Assembly (NCBI GenBank): GCA_964625145.1
Contig: CAZVAQ010000146.1
Span: 1 to 8,950 of the forward strand
Direction: 5' to 3'
From: CAYTRP01 sp964625145
GTDB taxonomy: Bacteria; Sumerlaeota; Sumerlaeia; SLMS01; JAHLLQ01
DNA length: 8,950 nucleotides
The notes under the pieces are model-generated. The model worked only from the letters and a program-made list of their open reading frames with translations, was not told the DNA's origin and did not search any database. This document shows, one piece after another, positions 1 to 5,951 of this stretch; the first letter of the stretch is position 1, and each line of letters starts with the position of its first letter. Both the position numbers and the translations under genes were made by a program.

Positions 1-494
1 TTCAGCAGCGCGACGCCGTTGGGGCCGATGTTGAGCCGGATGAACGGGCGGTTGAGCACGTTGCTGATGGCGTTGATCCGCTCCATCGGCGCGATCAGCT
101 CGGCGGTGATGCGCGCGGAGATGCGATGCTTGCCCAGCAGGCCGATCTGGATCCCCAGGGTGAACAGCTCGCCCTGCGGGATGCCGTAATCCGCCGGCGC
201 GTCGGGGTTGCGGAATTCCTCCTCCCACAGCGCGTTGTCCATCACCGTGGCGACCGGGCCGGGTTGTGGAGCGGGGAGCAGCGTGGCCAGGGTCTGATCC
301 GCCTCCACGTCCAACCGGCTGATGCGATGGCCGTTGTAGATTCCCAATCCACTCGGTGAACCGATCAGGATGCGGTTCTCCGTGAAGAGCCGGGCGGGAT
401 TGAGACGATCCAGAATCTGCGCGGCGACCTCGGTGTCGTGCTGCACATAGGTGGATACTTCGCCGGATGCTTGATAGACGGTGATAGTGAGCAT
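1..494 (-). CDS. Unrecognised protein, N-terminal part (3' end beyond left edge)
   Basis: An open frame of 164 codons reads leftward from ATG (494-492) to the window edge without a stop. I do not recognise the family. The visible part starts MLTITVYQASGEVSTYV, has no signal peptide or membrane segment, and looks like a soluble mixed alpha/beta protein. It includes an acidic stretch (LWEEEFRNPDAPADYG) and a later segment rich in Ile, Leu, Arg and Asn. Third codon positions are mostly G or C, as in the neighbouring genes, which supports real coding. The frame stays open upstream of this ATG to about position 624 but contains no other ATG, GTG or TTG, so 494 is the only plausible start. No Shine-Dalgarno is visible: the leader is pyrimidine-rich because of the 7-bp repeat. 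The gene is divergent from the aldo/keto reductase, 234 bp apart. Confidence 0.7.
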   Translation of the reverse strand, partial: MLTITVYQASGEVSTYVQHDTEVAAQILDRLNPARLFTENRILIGSPSGLGIYNGHRISRLDVEADQTLATLLPAPQPGPVATVMDNALWEEEFRNPDAPADYGIPQGELFTLGIQIGLLGKHRISARITAELIAPMERINAISNVLNRPFIRLNIGPNGVALL

Positions 495-503
495 GGGAGG
501 GGG

Positions 504-534
504 AGGATGAAGGATGAAGGATGAAGGATGAAGG
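504..534. repeat. 7-bp tandem repeat, four copies of AGGATGA
   Basis: Four perfect head-to-tail copies of AGGATGA (504-510, 511-517, 518-524, 525-531) are followed by three more matching bases. The array lies 9 bp upstream of the minus-strand start codon at 494, so on that strand the leader reads as repeated TTCATCC. Perfect short arrays of this kind can change copy number by slippage. Here that would alter the leader length of the unrecognised gene and not its protein. Any regulatory role is inference. Confidence 0.9.
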
Positions 535-557
535 GTTTGTGGACTCAGGGCGTGGTC

Positions 558-587
558 TTGTGTATTGAATGGCGAGTCAGGTATTAT
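558..587 (+). promoter_or_regulatory. Possible sigma-70-like promoter for the aldo/keto reductase
   Basis: TTGTGT (558-563) and TATTAT (582-587) are separated by 18 bp. The -10 matches TATAAT at five of six bases, while the -35 matches TTGACA only at its TTG. It lies about 140 bp upstream of the reductase start in the divergent intergenic region and is one of the few AT-rich patches there. This is weak evidence, since such matches occur by chance. Nothing else convincing was seen between 535 and 715. Confidence 0.2.
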
Positions 588-728
588 GGCGCCGAAGGTT
601 GACGATAATTTGGGCCATGGCGGTCATCTCCTGAATCACATCCATGGATACCCGTTGCCGCCTCGGCCAGCAAGGGGGAAACTGCCTCATTCAGGATCAA
701 CCCCCACGGAAACAGAAGGAATCGAATC

Positions 729-1676
729 ATGGAAAAGCGCCCTCTTGGCAAATCCGGCATTCATGTCGCCCCGCTCGCCTTTGGCGGAAACGTCTTCGGC
801 TGGACCGCCGATGAGAAGACCTCCTTTGCCCTGCTCGATGCGTTTGTCGATGCGGGATTCGATTTGGTGGACACGGCGGACATGTACTCCACATGGGCGG
901 AGGGCCACGTCGGCGGCGAGTCGGAGACCGTCATCGGCAAATGGTTCAAGCAATCCGGCAAGCGCGACAAGGTGGTCATCGCGACCAAGGTCGGCCTGCC
1001 CATGGGCGACGGCGGCAAGGGCCTCGGTCGCGCGCACATCATGAAGTCGGTGGAGGATTCGCTGCGCCGGTTGCAGACCGACGTGATCGACCTGTACCAA
1101 TCGCACAAGGACGACCCCGACGTGCCGCAGGAGGAGACGCTGGAGGCCTACGACACCTTGGTGCGCCAAGGAAAGGTCCGCGGCATCGGCGCATCGAACT
1201 ATGAGGCGCCGCGCCTTGCGGAGGCCCTCGCCATCAGCGCGGCGAACGATTGGCCCGCGTACGTGTCGCTGCAACCGAACTACAACCTGTATGACCGCGA
1301 GGAGTTCGAAGCCGGGCTCGAGCCGTTGTGCCTGAAGGAGCAGATCGGCGTGATCAGCTACTTCTCGCTGGCGCGGGGTTTCCTCACCGGCAAGTACCGC
1401 TCCGAGGCGGATTATCACAAGAGCCCGCGTGGCCCGCAGATGGCGCGGTACCTGAACCCTCGCGGCTTCCGGATTTTGGCCGCGATGGAAAACGTCTGCG
1501 CGCGCCACCAGGCATCCATGGCCGCGGTGGCGCTGGCCTGGCTGATCCAACGCCCGGTGATCACGGCGCCGATCGCCAGCGCGACGAGCCTGGCGCAGTT
1601 GGAGGAGGTCCTGGCCGGCGCGCGGTTGAAGCTGACGGCGGAGGATGTGGCGGAGCTGGATCGGGCGAGTGGGTGA
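729..1676 (+). CDS. Aldo/keto reductase
   Basis: This is a 315-residue NADPH-dependent oxidoreductase of the aldo/keto reductase superfamily: cytosolic TIM-barrel enzymes that reduce aldehydes or ketones to alcohols. The catalytic tetrad is visible as Asp48 and Tyr53 (VDTADMYS), Lys87 (IATKVG) and His126 (QSHKDD). The N-terminal strand (RPLGKSGIHVAPLAFGGNVFG), GASNY near residue 156, SYFSLARGFLTGKY near 214, and the cofactor-binding tail IASATSLAQLEEVL are also typical. Length is normal and nothing looks broken. The start is supported by AAGGA (716-720) eight bases before the ATG. The substrate cannot be read from sequence. The neighbours (an unrecognised divergent gene and a toxin-antitoxin pair 56 bp downstream) give no pathway clue. 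No terminator hairpin was seen after the stop. Confidence 0.95.
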   Translation: MEKRPLGKSGIHVAPLAFGGNVFGWTADEKTSFALLDAFVDAGFDLVDTADMYSTWAEGHVGGESETVIGKWFKQSGKRDKVVIATKVGLPMGDGGKGLGRAHIMKSVEDSLRRLQTDVIDLYQSHKDDPDVPQEETLEAYDTLVRQGKVRGIGASNYEAPRLAEALAISAANDWPAYVSLQPNYNLYDREEFEAGLEPLCLKEQIGVISYFSLARGFLTGKYRSEADYHKSPRGPQMARYLNPRGFRILAAMENVCARHQASMAAVALAWLIQRPVITAPIASATSLAQLEEVLAGARLKLTAEDVAELDRASG

Positions 1677-1732
1677 GGGGGGGATTTGGGGTGAGTCGGA
1701 GCGGGAGCTGACCAACCACAGAATCGAGTTGC

Positions 1733-2059
1733 ATGATGAGTCGAAAATCGATCATCCTGTACCGGACCGAAGGCGGAAGGGAACCGTTCACGGATTGGAT
1801 CAACGGCCTTCGGGACAAGTCCGGCGCGCTTCGAATTCGTGCTCGAATCGTGAGGATGGAAGACGGTAATCTGGGAGACCACAAGTCGGTGGGCGCTGGT
1901 GTCTTTGAACTTCGCCTGCACTTTGGGCCCGGCTACCGGGTATACTTTGGACAAGATGGCGACTCTCTGGTGATTCTGCTCTGTGGCGGCGATAAGGCCA
2001 CACAGGATAGGGACATTGATCGGGCAAAGGCCTATTGGGCAGACTGGAACGACCGGTAA
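1733..2059 (+). CDS. RelE-superfamily toxin, HI1419/Gp49 type (addiction module killer)
   Basis: A 108-residue protein matching the HI1419-type 'addiction module killer' group within Gp49/HigB-like RelE toxins, whose characterised relatives act on mRNA or translation. Family marks in order: YRTEGGREPFTDWINGL near residues 10-26, Arg-rich RIRARIVRMEDGNLGD at 34-49, FELRLHFGPGYRVYF at 58-72, and LLCGGDKATQDRDI at 82-95. The protein is full length and looks intact. Two in-frame ATGs (1733, 1736) are possible and neither has a strong Shine-Dalgarno; I took the first. Its stop codon lies inside the ribosome binding site of the next gene, with 14 bp between the frames, so the two are translationally linked. 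Toxin-first order is usual for this family. Activity was not shown here; it is inferred from the family. Confidence 0.9.
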   Translation: MMSRKSIILYRTEGGREPFTDWINGLRDKSGALRIRARIVRMEDGNLGDHKSVGAGVFELRLHFGPGYRVYFGQDGDSLVILLCGGDKATQDRDIDRAKAYWADWNDR

Positions 2060-2064
2060 GGAGG
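2058..2064 (+). promoter_or_regulatory. Strong ribosome binding site of the antitoxin gene
   Basis: AAGGAGG, a full anti-16S match, lies nine bases before ATG 2074 and overlaps the toxin stop codon TAA (2057-2059). It decides the start at 2074 over the in-frame TTG at 2035. It is much stronger than anything ahead of the toxin, which fits the usual need to make antitoxin in excess. Confidence 0.85.
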
Positions 2065-2073
2065 GACTCAACG

Positions 2074-2367
2074 ATGACGACAAAGAATCGCACCTGGCGG
2101 GAGGCCGAGGTGGAACACTTCCGGAACCACCCGGAGGAGGTTCTGCCCTACTTGAATATTGCCCTCGAGGAGGCGGAGAAGGACGGAGACTGGGGCGCCT
2201 TCATGGCCTCGGTGCAGATCGCAGTGGAAGCTCAGGGAGGCGCCTCTGGCCTCGTGCAAGGAATGGAGAGTGATCCGCATCTTGCCACCTTGGATGCGAT
2301 TCTTCAGGAGCTGGGGCTTCGCCTGTCCCTGCAACCTGTGGCGCAGGCGGCGGGTGATGAGATGTAG
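2074..2367 (+). CDS. HI1420-type antitoxin homologue with shortened HTH
   Basis: A 97-residue partner of the upstream toxin. Its N-terminal part (HFRNHPEEVLPYLNIALEEAEKDGDW, in pieces across residues 15-40) and its C-terminal part (LATLDAILQELGLRLSLQPV, residues 70-89) match the HI1420-type antidote family, which are small Xre/HTH-like proteins. Between them the family normally has a helix-turn-helix: roughly LAEKTGL, then a recognition helix with NRENLYRMLS, then a GNP loop. Here VEAQGGASGLVQ runs almost directly into GMESDPHLATL, so about a dozen residues covering the recognition helix appear to be missing, with the reading frame kept. The family pattern is from memory. If the loss is real, the protein may still be made and may bind toxin, but probably cannot bind an operator. 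It follows the toxin by 14 bp in the same transcript. Confidence 0.8.
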   Translation: MTTKNRTWREAEVEHFRNHPEEVLPYLNIALEEAEKDGDWGAFMASVQIAVEAQGGASGLVQGMESDPHLATLDAILQELGLRLSLQPVAQAAGDEM

Positions 2368-2386
2368 GGCAAACACCGCGCCCTAC
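2364..2386. repeat. Perfect 7-bp inverted repeat on the antitoxin stop codon
   Basis: GTAGGGC (2364-2370) and GCCCTAC (2380-2386) are perfect reverse complements around a 9-base loop, and the left arm contains the TAG stop codon. No T-tract follows, so a Rho-independent terminator is doubtful. It could be a REP-like palindrome or an mRNA-stabilising stem at the end of the toxin-antitoxin transcript. Confidence 0.6.
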
Positions 2387-2389
2387 GCC

Positions 2390-2425
2390 AAGGACCACAA
2401 GGACATCAGTGACACCAAGGACCCC
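2390..2425 (+). repeat. 9-bp tandem repeat array, plus orientation (AAGGACAYC-like)
   Basis: Four adjacent 9-bp units: AAGGACCAC, AAGGACATC, AGTGACACC and AAGGACCCC. They are imperfect but in strict 9-bp register. The array lies in the non-coding stretch between the antitoxin and carB and is matched by a second array of the same motif in inverted orientation about 35 bp downstream. The carB frame is open through it, but translating it gives low-complexity residues unlike any CarB. Confidence 0.75.
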
Positions 2426-2460
2426 ACGCTCCCAAGTCCCACGCCTCCAAGAGCCCCCGT

Positions 2461-2496
2461 GTCCTTGCCGTCCCTGTCGTCCCTGCCGTCCCGGAC
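2461..2496 (-). repeat. 9-bp tandem repeat array, inverted orientation (GTCCCTGYC-like)
   Basis: Four 9-bp units: GTCCTTGCC, GTCCCTGTC, GTCCCTGCC and GTCCCGGAC. Read on the minus strand the core is AGGGACGRC, the same motif family as the plus-oriented array at 2390-2425. The two arrays can therefore fold back on each other imperfectly in RNA or single-stranded DNA. Confidence 0.75.
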
Positions 2497-2546
2497 CATT
2501 GACCCCCCACGTTTCCCTTGGCCTGAGCCCGCCGCGGCTGGCACGT

Positions 2547-2568
2547 GGGGGGCCACTTTTGGACCCCC
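2547..2568 (+). promoter_or_regulatory. GC-rich hairpin abutting the carB ribosome binding site
   Basis: GGGGGGCC (2547-2554) and GGACCCCC (2561-2568) can form an 8-bp stem with one internal mismatch and a 6-base loop (ACTTTT). The stem ends exactly where the purine-rich GGAGA of the carB start begins, so folding could affect ribosome access. It could also end transcription from the toxin-antitoxin operon, although no clear T-run follows. Its function is inference. Confidence 0.4.
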
Positions 2569-2573
2569 GGAGA
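2569..2573 (+). promoter_or_regulatory. Likely ribosome binding site for the carB TTG start
   Basis: GGAGA lies six bases before TTG 2580. It is the only reasonable Shine-Dalgarno near an in-frame start codon close to the conserved N-terminus of CarB, and so it decides the start chosen here. Confidence 0.5.
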
Positions 2574-2579
2574 ATCTCT

Positions 2580-5500
2580 TTGCCCGCTTCCACCCTCGCC
2601 TCACCCCAGAACACCGCCCCAGCCACCGCCCCGGCCCACAACCCCGGCGTCAAGAAAGTCCTGATCCTTGGCAGTTCCGCCCTGAAGATCGGCGAGGCCG
2701 GGGAGTTCGACTATTCCGGCTCGCAATGCATCAAGGCCCTGCGCGAGGAGGGGATCGCCAGCATCGTCATCAACCCCAACATCGCCACGATCCAGACCAG
2801 CGACTACCTGGCGGACGAGGTGTATTTCCTGCCGGTTAACCCCTACTTCGTGGAGAAGGTGATCGAGAAGGAGCGCCCGGACGGCATCCTGCTCGGCTTC
2901 GGAGGGCAGACGGCGCTGAACTGTGGGTTGGCGCTCTACCGCTCGGGCGTCCTGGAGAAGCACGGCGTCCGCGTGATGGGCACCTCCGTCAAGGCCATCG
3001 AGGACACCGAGGACCGCGACCTGTTTGCCAAGCGCCTTGCCGAGATCGACGTGCTGGTGCCGAAAAGCCGCGCGGCGACGACGGTGGAGGAAGCGGTCGA
3101 GATCGGCCGCGAGCTGGGCTACCCCGTCATGATGCGCATTGCGTATGCGCTCGGCGGGTTGGGGTCGGGCATTTGCGTGGACGAGGAGACCCTGCGCGGC
3201 CGCGCGCAGAAGGCGCTCAACCACACCAACCAGGTCCTCGTGGAGGAGTATCTCGAAGGGTGGAAGGAAGTGGAGTACGAGGTCGTGCGCGACAGCCACG
3301 ACAACTGCATCACCGTCTGCAACATGGAGAATTTCGATCCGCTGGGCATTCACACGGGCGAGTCCATCGTGGTGGCGCCGAGCCAGACGCTGACGAACGC
3401 CGAATACCACATGCTCCGCGAGATTGCCATCCGCACGATCCGCCACCTGGGGATCATCGGCGAATGCAACATCCAGTACGCGCTGAACCCGCACAGCCGC
3501 GAGTACCGCGTGATCGAGGTGAACGCGCGCCTGTCCCGCAGCTCCGCGTTGGCGAGCAAGGCGACGGGCTACCCGCTTGCGTTTGTCGCGACAAAGCTGG
3601 CGCTGGGGTATTCGCTGCACGAACTGCCGAACTCGATCACCAAGGTGACCAAGGCCTTCTTTGAGCCGGCGCTGGATTATCTGGTGGTGAAGATGCCGCG
3701 TTGGGACCTGAAGAAGTTCAAGGGCGTGGCGCGGCAGATCGGCAGCAGCATGAAGAGCGTCGGCGAGGTCATGTCCATCGGCCGCACGTTCGAGGAGGCC
3801 ATGCAAAAGGCCGTCCGCATGTTGGACATCGGGGCAAAGGGATTGGCGGCGAATCCGCCGCGCGCCTTTGAGAATCTGGAGGAGGAGCTGCGCCGCCCGA
3901 CCGAGGAGCGCCTCTTCGCCGTGACCGAGGCATTGCGCAACGGCATGACCGTCGACGAGGTGCACGCGCTGACGCACATCGACCGGTGGTTCCTGCACAA
4001 GGTCGCGCACGTCATGGAGCTGGAGAAGGAGATCCAGGCCAAGCCGACCGTGCCCGAGCCGTTGATGCTGGAAGCAAAGCAGGCCGGCTACAGCGACGAG
4101 CAGATCGCGATCCTCTCCGGCCGCGACGAGAACGACATTCGCGAGCAGCGCAAGGCCGCCGGCATCGTCCCCTCCGTCCGGCAGATCGACACGCTCGGCG
4201 CGGAGTATCCCGCGCAGACGAACTACCTCTACCTGTCGTACCACGGCATCGAGGACGACATCGACTTCCCGGAATACAACTCGGTGCTCATCCTGGGCAG
4301 TGGTGCCTACCGCATCGGCTGCTCGGTGGAGTTCGATTGGTGCTGCGTGAACGCGGGACTTGCACTGCGCAAGCTGGGCTACACCACCGTCATGCTCAAC
4401 TACAACCCCGAGACGGTCAGCACGGATTACGACGAGTTCGACAAGCTCTTCTTCGACGAGATCCGCCTGGAGACCGTGCGCGACATATGTGACAAGCTGA
4501 ACCCGATCGGCGTGGTCGTCTCGATGGGCGGGCAGATTCCGAACACGTTGGCGCCAAAGCTGGACAAGGTCGGCATTCCGATCCTCGGCACGTCCGCGGC
4601 CAGCATCGACAACGCGGAGGACCGGCAGAAATTCTCCGCCATGCTCGACGAGCTTGGGATCGACCAGCCGGAATGGGCGATGCTCGACACGATCATCGAG
4701 GCGAAGGCCTTTGCCGAGCGCGTGGGCTATCCGGTGCTGATCCGCCCGTCCTATGTGCTCAGCGGCGCGGCCATGGCCGTGGCCTCGAACCCGCCCGAGC
4801 TGGAGCGCTATCTGGGGCGTGCGGCGGATGTGTCGCCGGAGCACCCGATCGTCATCAGCAAGTTCCTGGAGAATGCGAAGGAGATCGAATTCGACGGCGT
4901 CGCCCGCAAGGGCGAGATCGTCGCCCACGCCATCAGCGAGCACGTGGAGAACGCGGGCGTGCACAGCGGCGACGCGACGTTGGTGCTGCCGCCGCAGCGC
5001 ACGTACCTGGAGACGATCCGCCAGATCCGCCGCATCGCCACGGCCATCGCCGCGAAGCTGCGCATCCACGGCCCCTTCAACATCCAGTTCATCGCGAAGA
5101 ACAACGAGGTGAAGGTGATCGAGTGCAACCTGCGCGCGTCACGCAGCTTCCCCTTCGTCAGCAAGGTCCTGGGCACGAACTTCATCGACATCGCCACGCG
5201 CGTGATCATGGGCAAGTATGTCGAGAAGAAGCCCGAGCTGTTGTTCGAATACGACCACGTCGGCGTGAAGGCGTCGCAGTTCTCGTTCACGCGCCTGGAG
5301 GGCGCCGACCCGACGCTCGGCGTCGAGATGGCCTCGACCGGCGAGGTGGGTTGCTTCGGCGAGGACTTCCACGAGGCGTTCCTGAAGTCGCTGATCAGCG
5401 TGGGCTACCGGCTCCCCATCAAGCGCGTGCTCCTGTCGTCGGGCCCGGTGCGTTCCAAGGCGGAACTGCTCGAGAGCGTTCGCCTGATGACGAACCTGGG

Positions 5501-5867
5501 GGTTCAATTCTTCGCGACGCACGGCACCGCGAACTTCCTCCGCGAGCATGGTGTCGAGTGCGAGGATGTCTACTGGCCCAGCGAGGAGAAGCACCCCAGC
5601 GCCATCGACATCATCCGTGACCGGAAGGTTGATCTGGTGATCAACATCCCGAAGAACTTCCAGGAGGACGAGCTGACCAACGACTACAAGATCCGCCGCC
5701 TTGCGGTGGATTACAATGTGCCGTTGGTGACGAACACCCAGATCGCCATGCGGTTGGCGGAAGCATTGGCGCACCGCGGGCTCGACGACCTGTCGATCAA
5801 GAGCTGGCGGGAATATTCGCGGCCGAAGTCCAGCTCGGAATCGGGCAAGGCCACTGCCCTGGCGTGA
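2580..5867 (+). CDS. carB: Carbamoyl-phosphate synthase large subunit, CPS1/CAD-like
   Basis: CarB makes carbamoyl phosphate from bicarbonate, ammonia and two ATP for pyrimidine and arginine synthesis; the ammonia usually comes from CarA. From the TTG start it has 1095 residues (E. coli about 1073). The first half runs from VKKVLILGSSALKIGEAGEF (residue 24), through the ATP-grasp loop ALGGLGSGI (190-198), to EVNARLSRSSALASKATG (313-330). After an oligomerisation segment, the second half starts near 565 (VLILGSGAYRIGCSVEFDW) and has SYVLSGAAM near 724. An MGS-like allosteric domain occupies about 950-1085. Many segments match animal CPS1/CAD better than E. coli CarB as I remember them (GGLGSGI versus GGSGGGI; SVEFDWC versus GIEFDYC; WPSEE near the end). 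No ATG exists near the conserved N-terminus; an in-frame GTG at 2409 would translate the 9-bp repeats and is unlikely. TTG 2580 gives an Ala/Pro-rich leader of about 23 residues. No carA is adjacent. Confidence 0.95.
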   Translation: MPASTLASPQNTAPATAPAHNPGVKKVLILGSSALKIGEAGEFDYSGSQCIKALREEGIASIVINPNIATIQTSDYLADEVYFLPVNPYFVEKVIEKERPDGILLGFGGQTALNCGLALYRSGVLEKHGVRVMGTSVKAIEDTEDRDLFAKRLAEIDVLVPKSRAATTVEEAVEIGRELGYPVMMRIAYALGGLGSGICVDEETLRGRAQKALNHTNQVLVEEYLEGWKEVEYEVVRDSHDNCITVCNMENFDPLGIHTGESIVVAPSQTLTNAEYHMLREIAIRTIRHLGIIGECNIQYALNPHSREYRVIEVNARLSRSSALASKATGYPLAFVATKLALGYSLHELPNSITKVTKAFFEPALDYLVVKMPRWDLKKFKGVARQIGSSMKSVGEVMSIGRTFEEAMQKAVRMLDIGAKGLAANPPRAFENLEEELRRPTEERLFAVTEALRNGMTVDEVHALTHIDRWFLHKVAHVMELEKEIQAKPTVPEPLMLEAKQAGYSDEQIAILSGRDENDIREQRKAAGIVPSVRQIDTLGAEYPAQTNYLYLSYHGIEDDIDFPEYNSVLILGSGAYRIGCSVEFDWCCVNAGLALRKLGYTTVMLNYNPETVSTDYDEFDKLFFDEIRLETVRDICDKLNPIGVVVSMGGQIPNTLAPKLDKVGIPILGTSAASIDNAEDRQKFSAMLDELGIDQPEWAMLDTIIEAKAFAERVGYPVLIRPSYVLSGAAMAVASNPPELERYLGRAADVSPEHPIVISKFLENAKEIEFDGVARKGEIVAHAISEHVENAGVHSGDATLVLPPQRTYLETIRQIRRIATAIAAKLRIHGPFNIQFIAKNNEVKVIECNLRASRSFPFVSKVLGTNFIDIATRVIMGKYVEKKPELLFEYDHVGVKASQFSFTRLEGADPTLGVEMASTGEVGCFGEDFHEAFLKSLISVGYRLPIKRVLLSSGPVRSKAELLESVRLMTNLGVQFFATHGTANFLREHGVECEDVYWPSEEKHPSAIDIIRDRKVDLVINIPKNFQEDELTNDYKIRRLAVDYNVPLVTNTQIAMRLAEALAHRGLDDLSIKSWREYSRPKSSSESGKATALA

Positions 5868-5872
5868 TGAAA

Positions 5873-5909
5873 GTGCGGGATGAGGGAATGGAAAGCCATC
5901 ATCCCGCAC
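5873..5909 (+). terminator. Strong hairpin after carB, possible terminator or attenuator
   Basis: GTGCGGGATGA (5873-5883) pairs perfectly with TCATCCCGCAC (5899-5909), an 11-bp stem. The 15-base loop can itself form TGG/CCA around AAAG. It starts five bases after the carB stop codon. The T-run behind it is weak (CCGTTTCTG), so termination may be partial; it could instead protect the 3' end or tune expression of the creatininase-family gene 43 bp further on. Confidence 0.5.
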
Positions 5910-5951
5910 CTGCCGTTTCTGCCTCGCTCCAATCCACGACGAGGAACTTGC

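Noticed and set aside
642..651. Palindrome ATCCATGGAT as an operator
   Set aside because: It is a perfect 10-bp palindrome but isolated, with no second site and no regulator gene nearby; chance is a sufficient explanation.
687..1715. Minus-strand open frame opposite the aldo/keto reductase
   Set aside because: It is the shadow of a gene with a complete catalytic tetrad; there is no domain and no separate ribosome site.
2390..2496. CRISPR-like array
   Set aside because: The units are 9 bp, directly adjacent and without spacers, and no cas gene is nearby; they are simple tandem repeats.
2409..2579. N-terminal extension of CarB from GTG 2409
   Set aside because: It would translate both 9-bp repeat arrays into Pro/Cys/Arg-rich sequence found in no CarB; TTG 2580 with GGAGA upstream is the better start.
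2601..5069. Long minus-strand open frame (about 822 codons) opposite carB
   Set aside because: It lies entirely antisense to the clearly conserved carB, its translation is rich in His, Arg, Asp, Ala and Val with no recognisable domain, and such frames are expected opposite GC-rich genes.
5880..5951. Upstream ATG for the creatininase-family gene
   Set aside because: It falls inside the hairpin after carB and has no ribosome site; ATG 5952 has GAGGAA at good spacing and gives the family's usual N-terminus.
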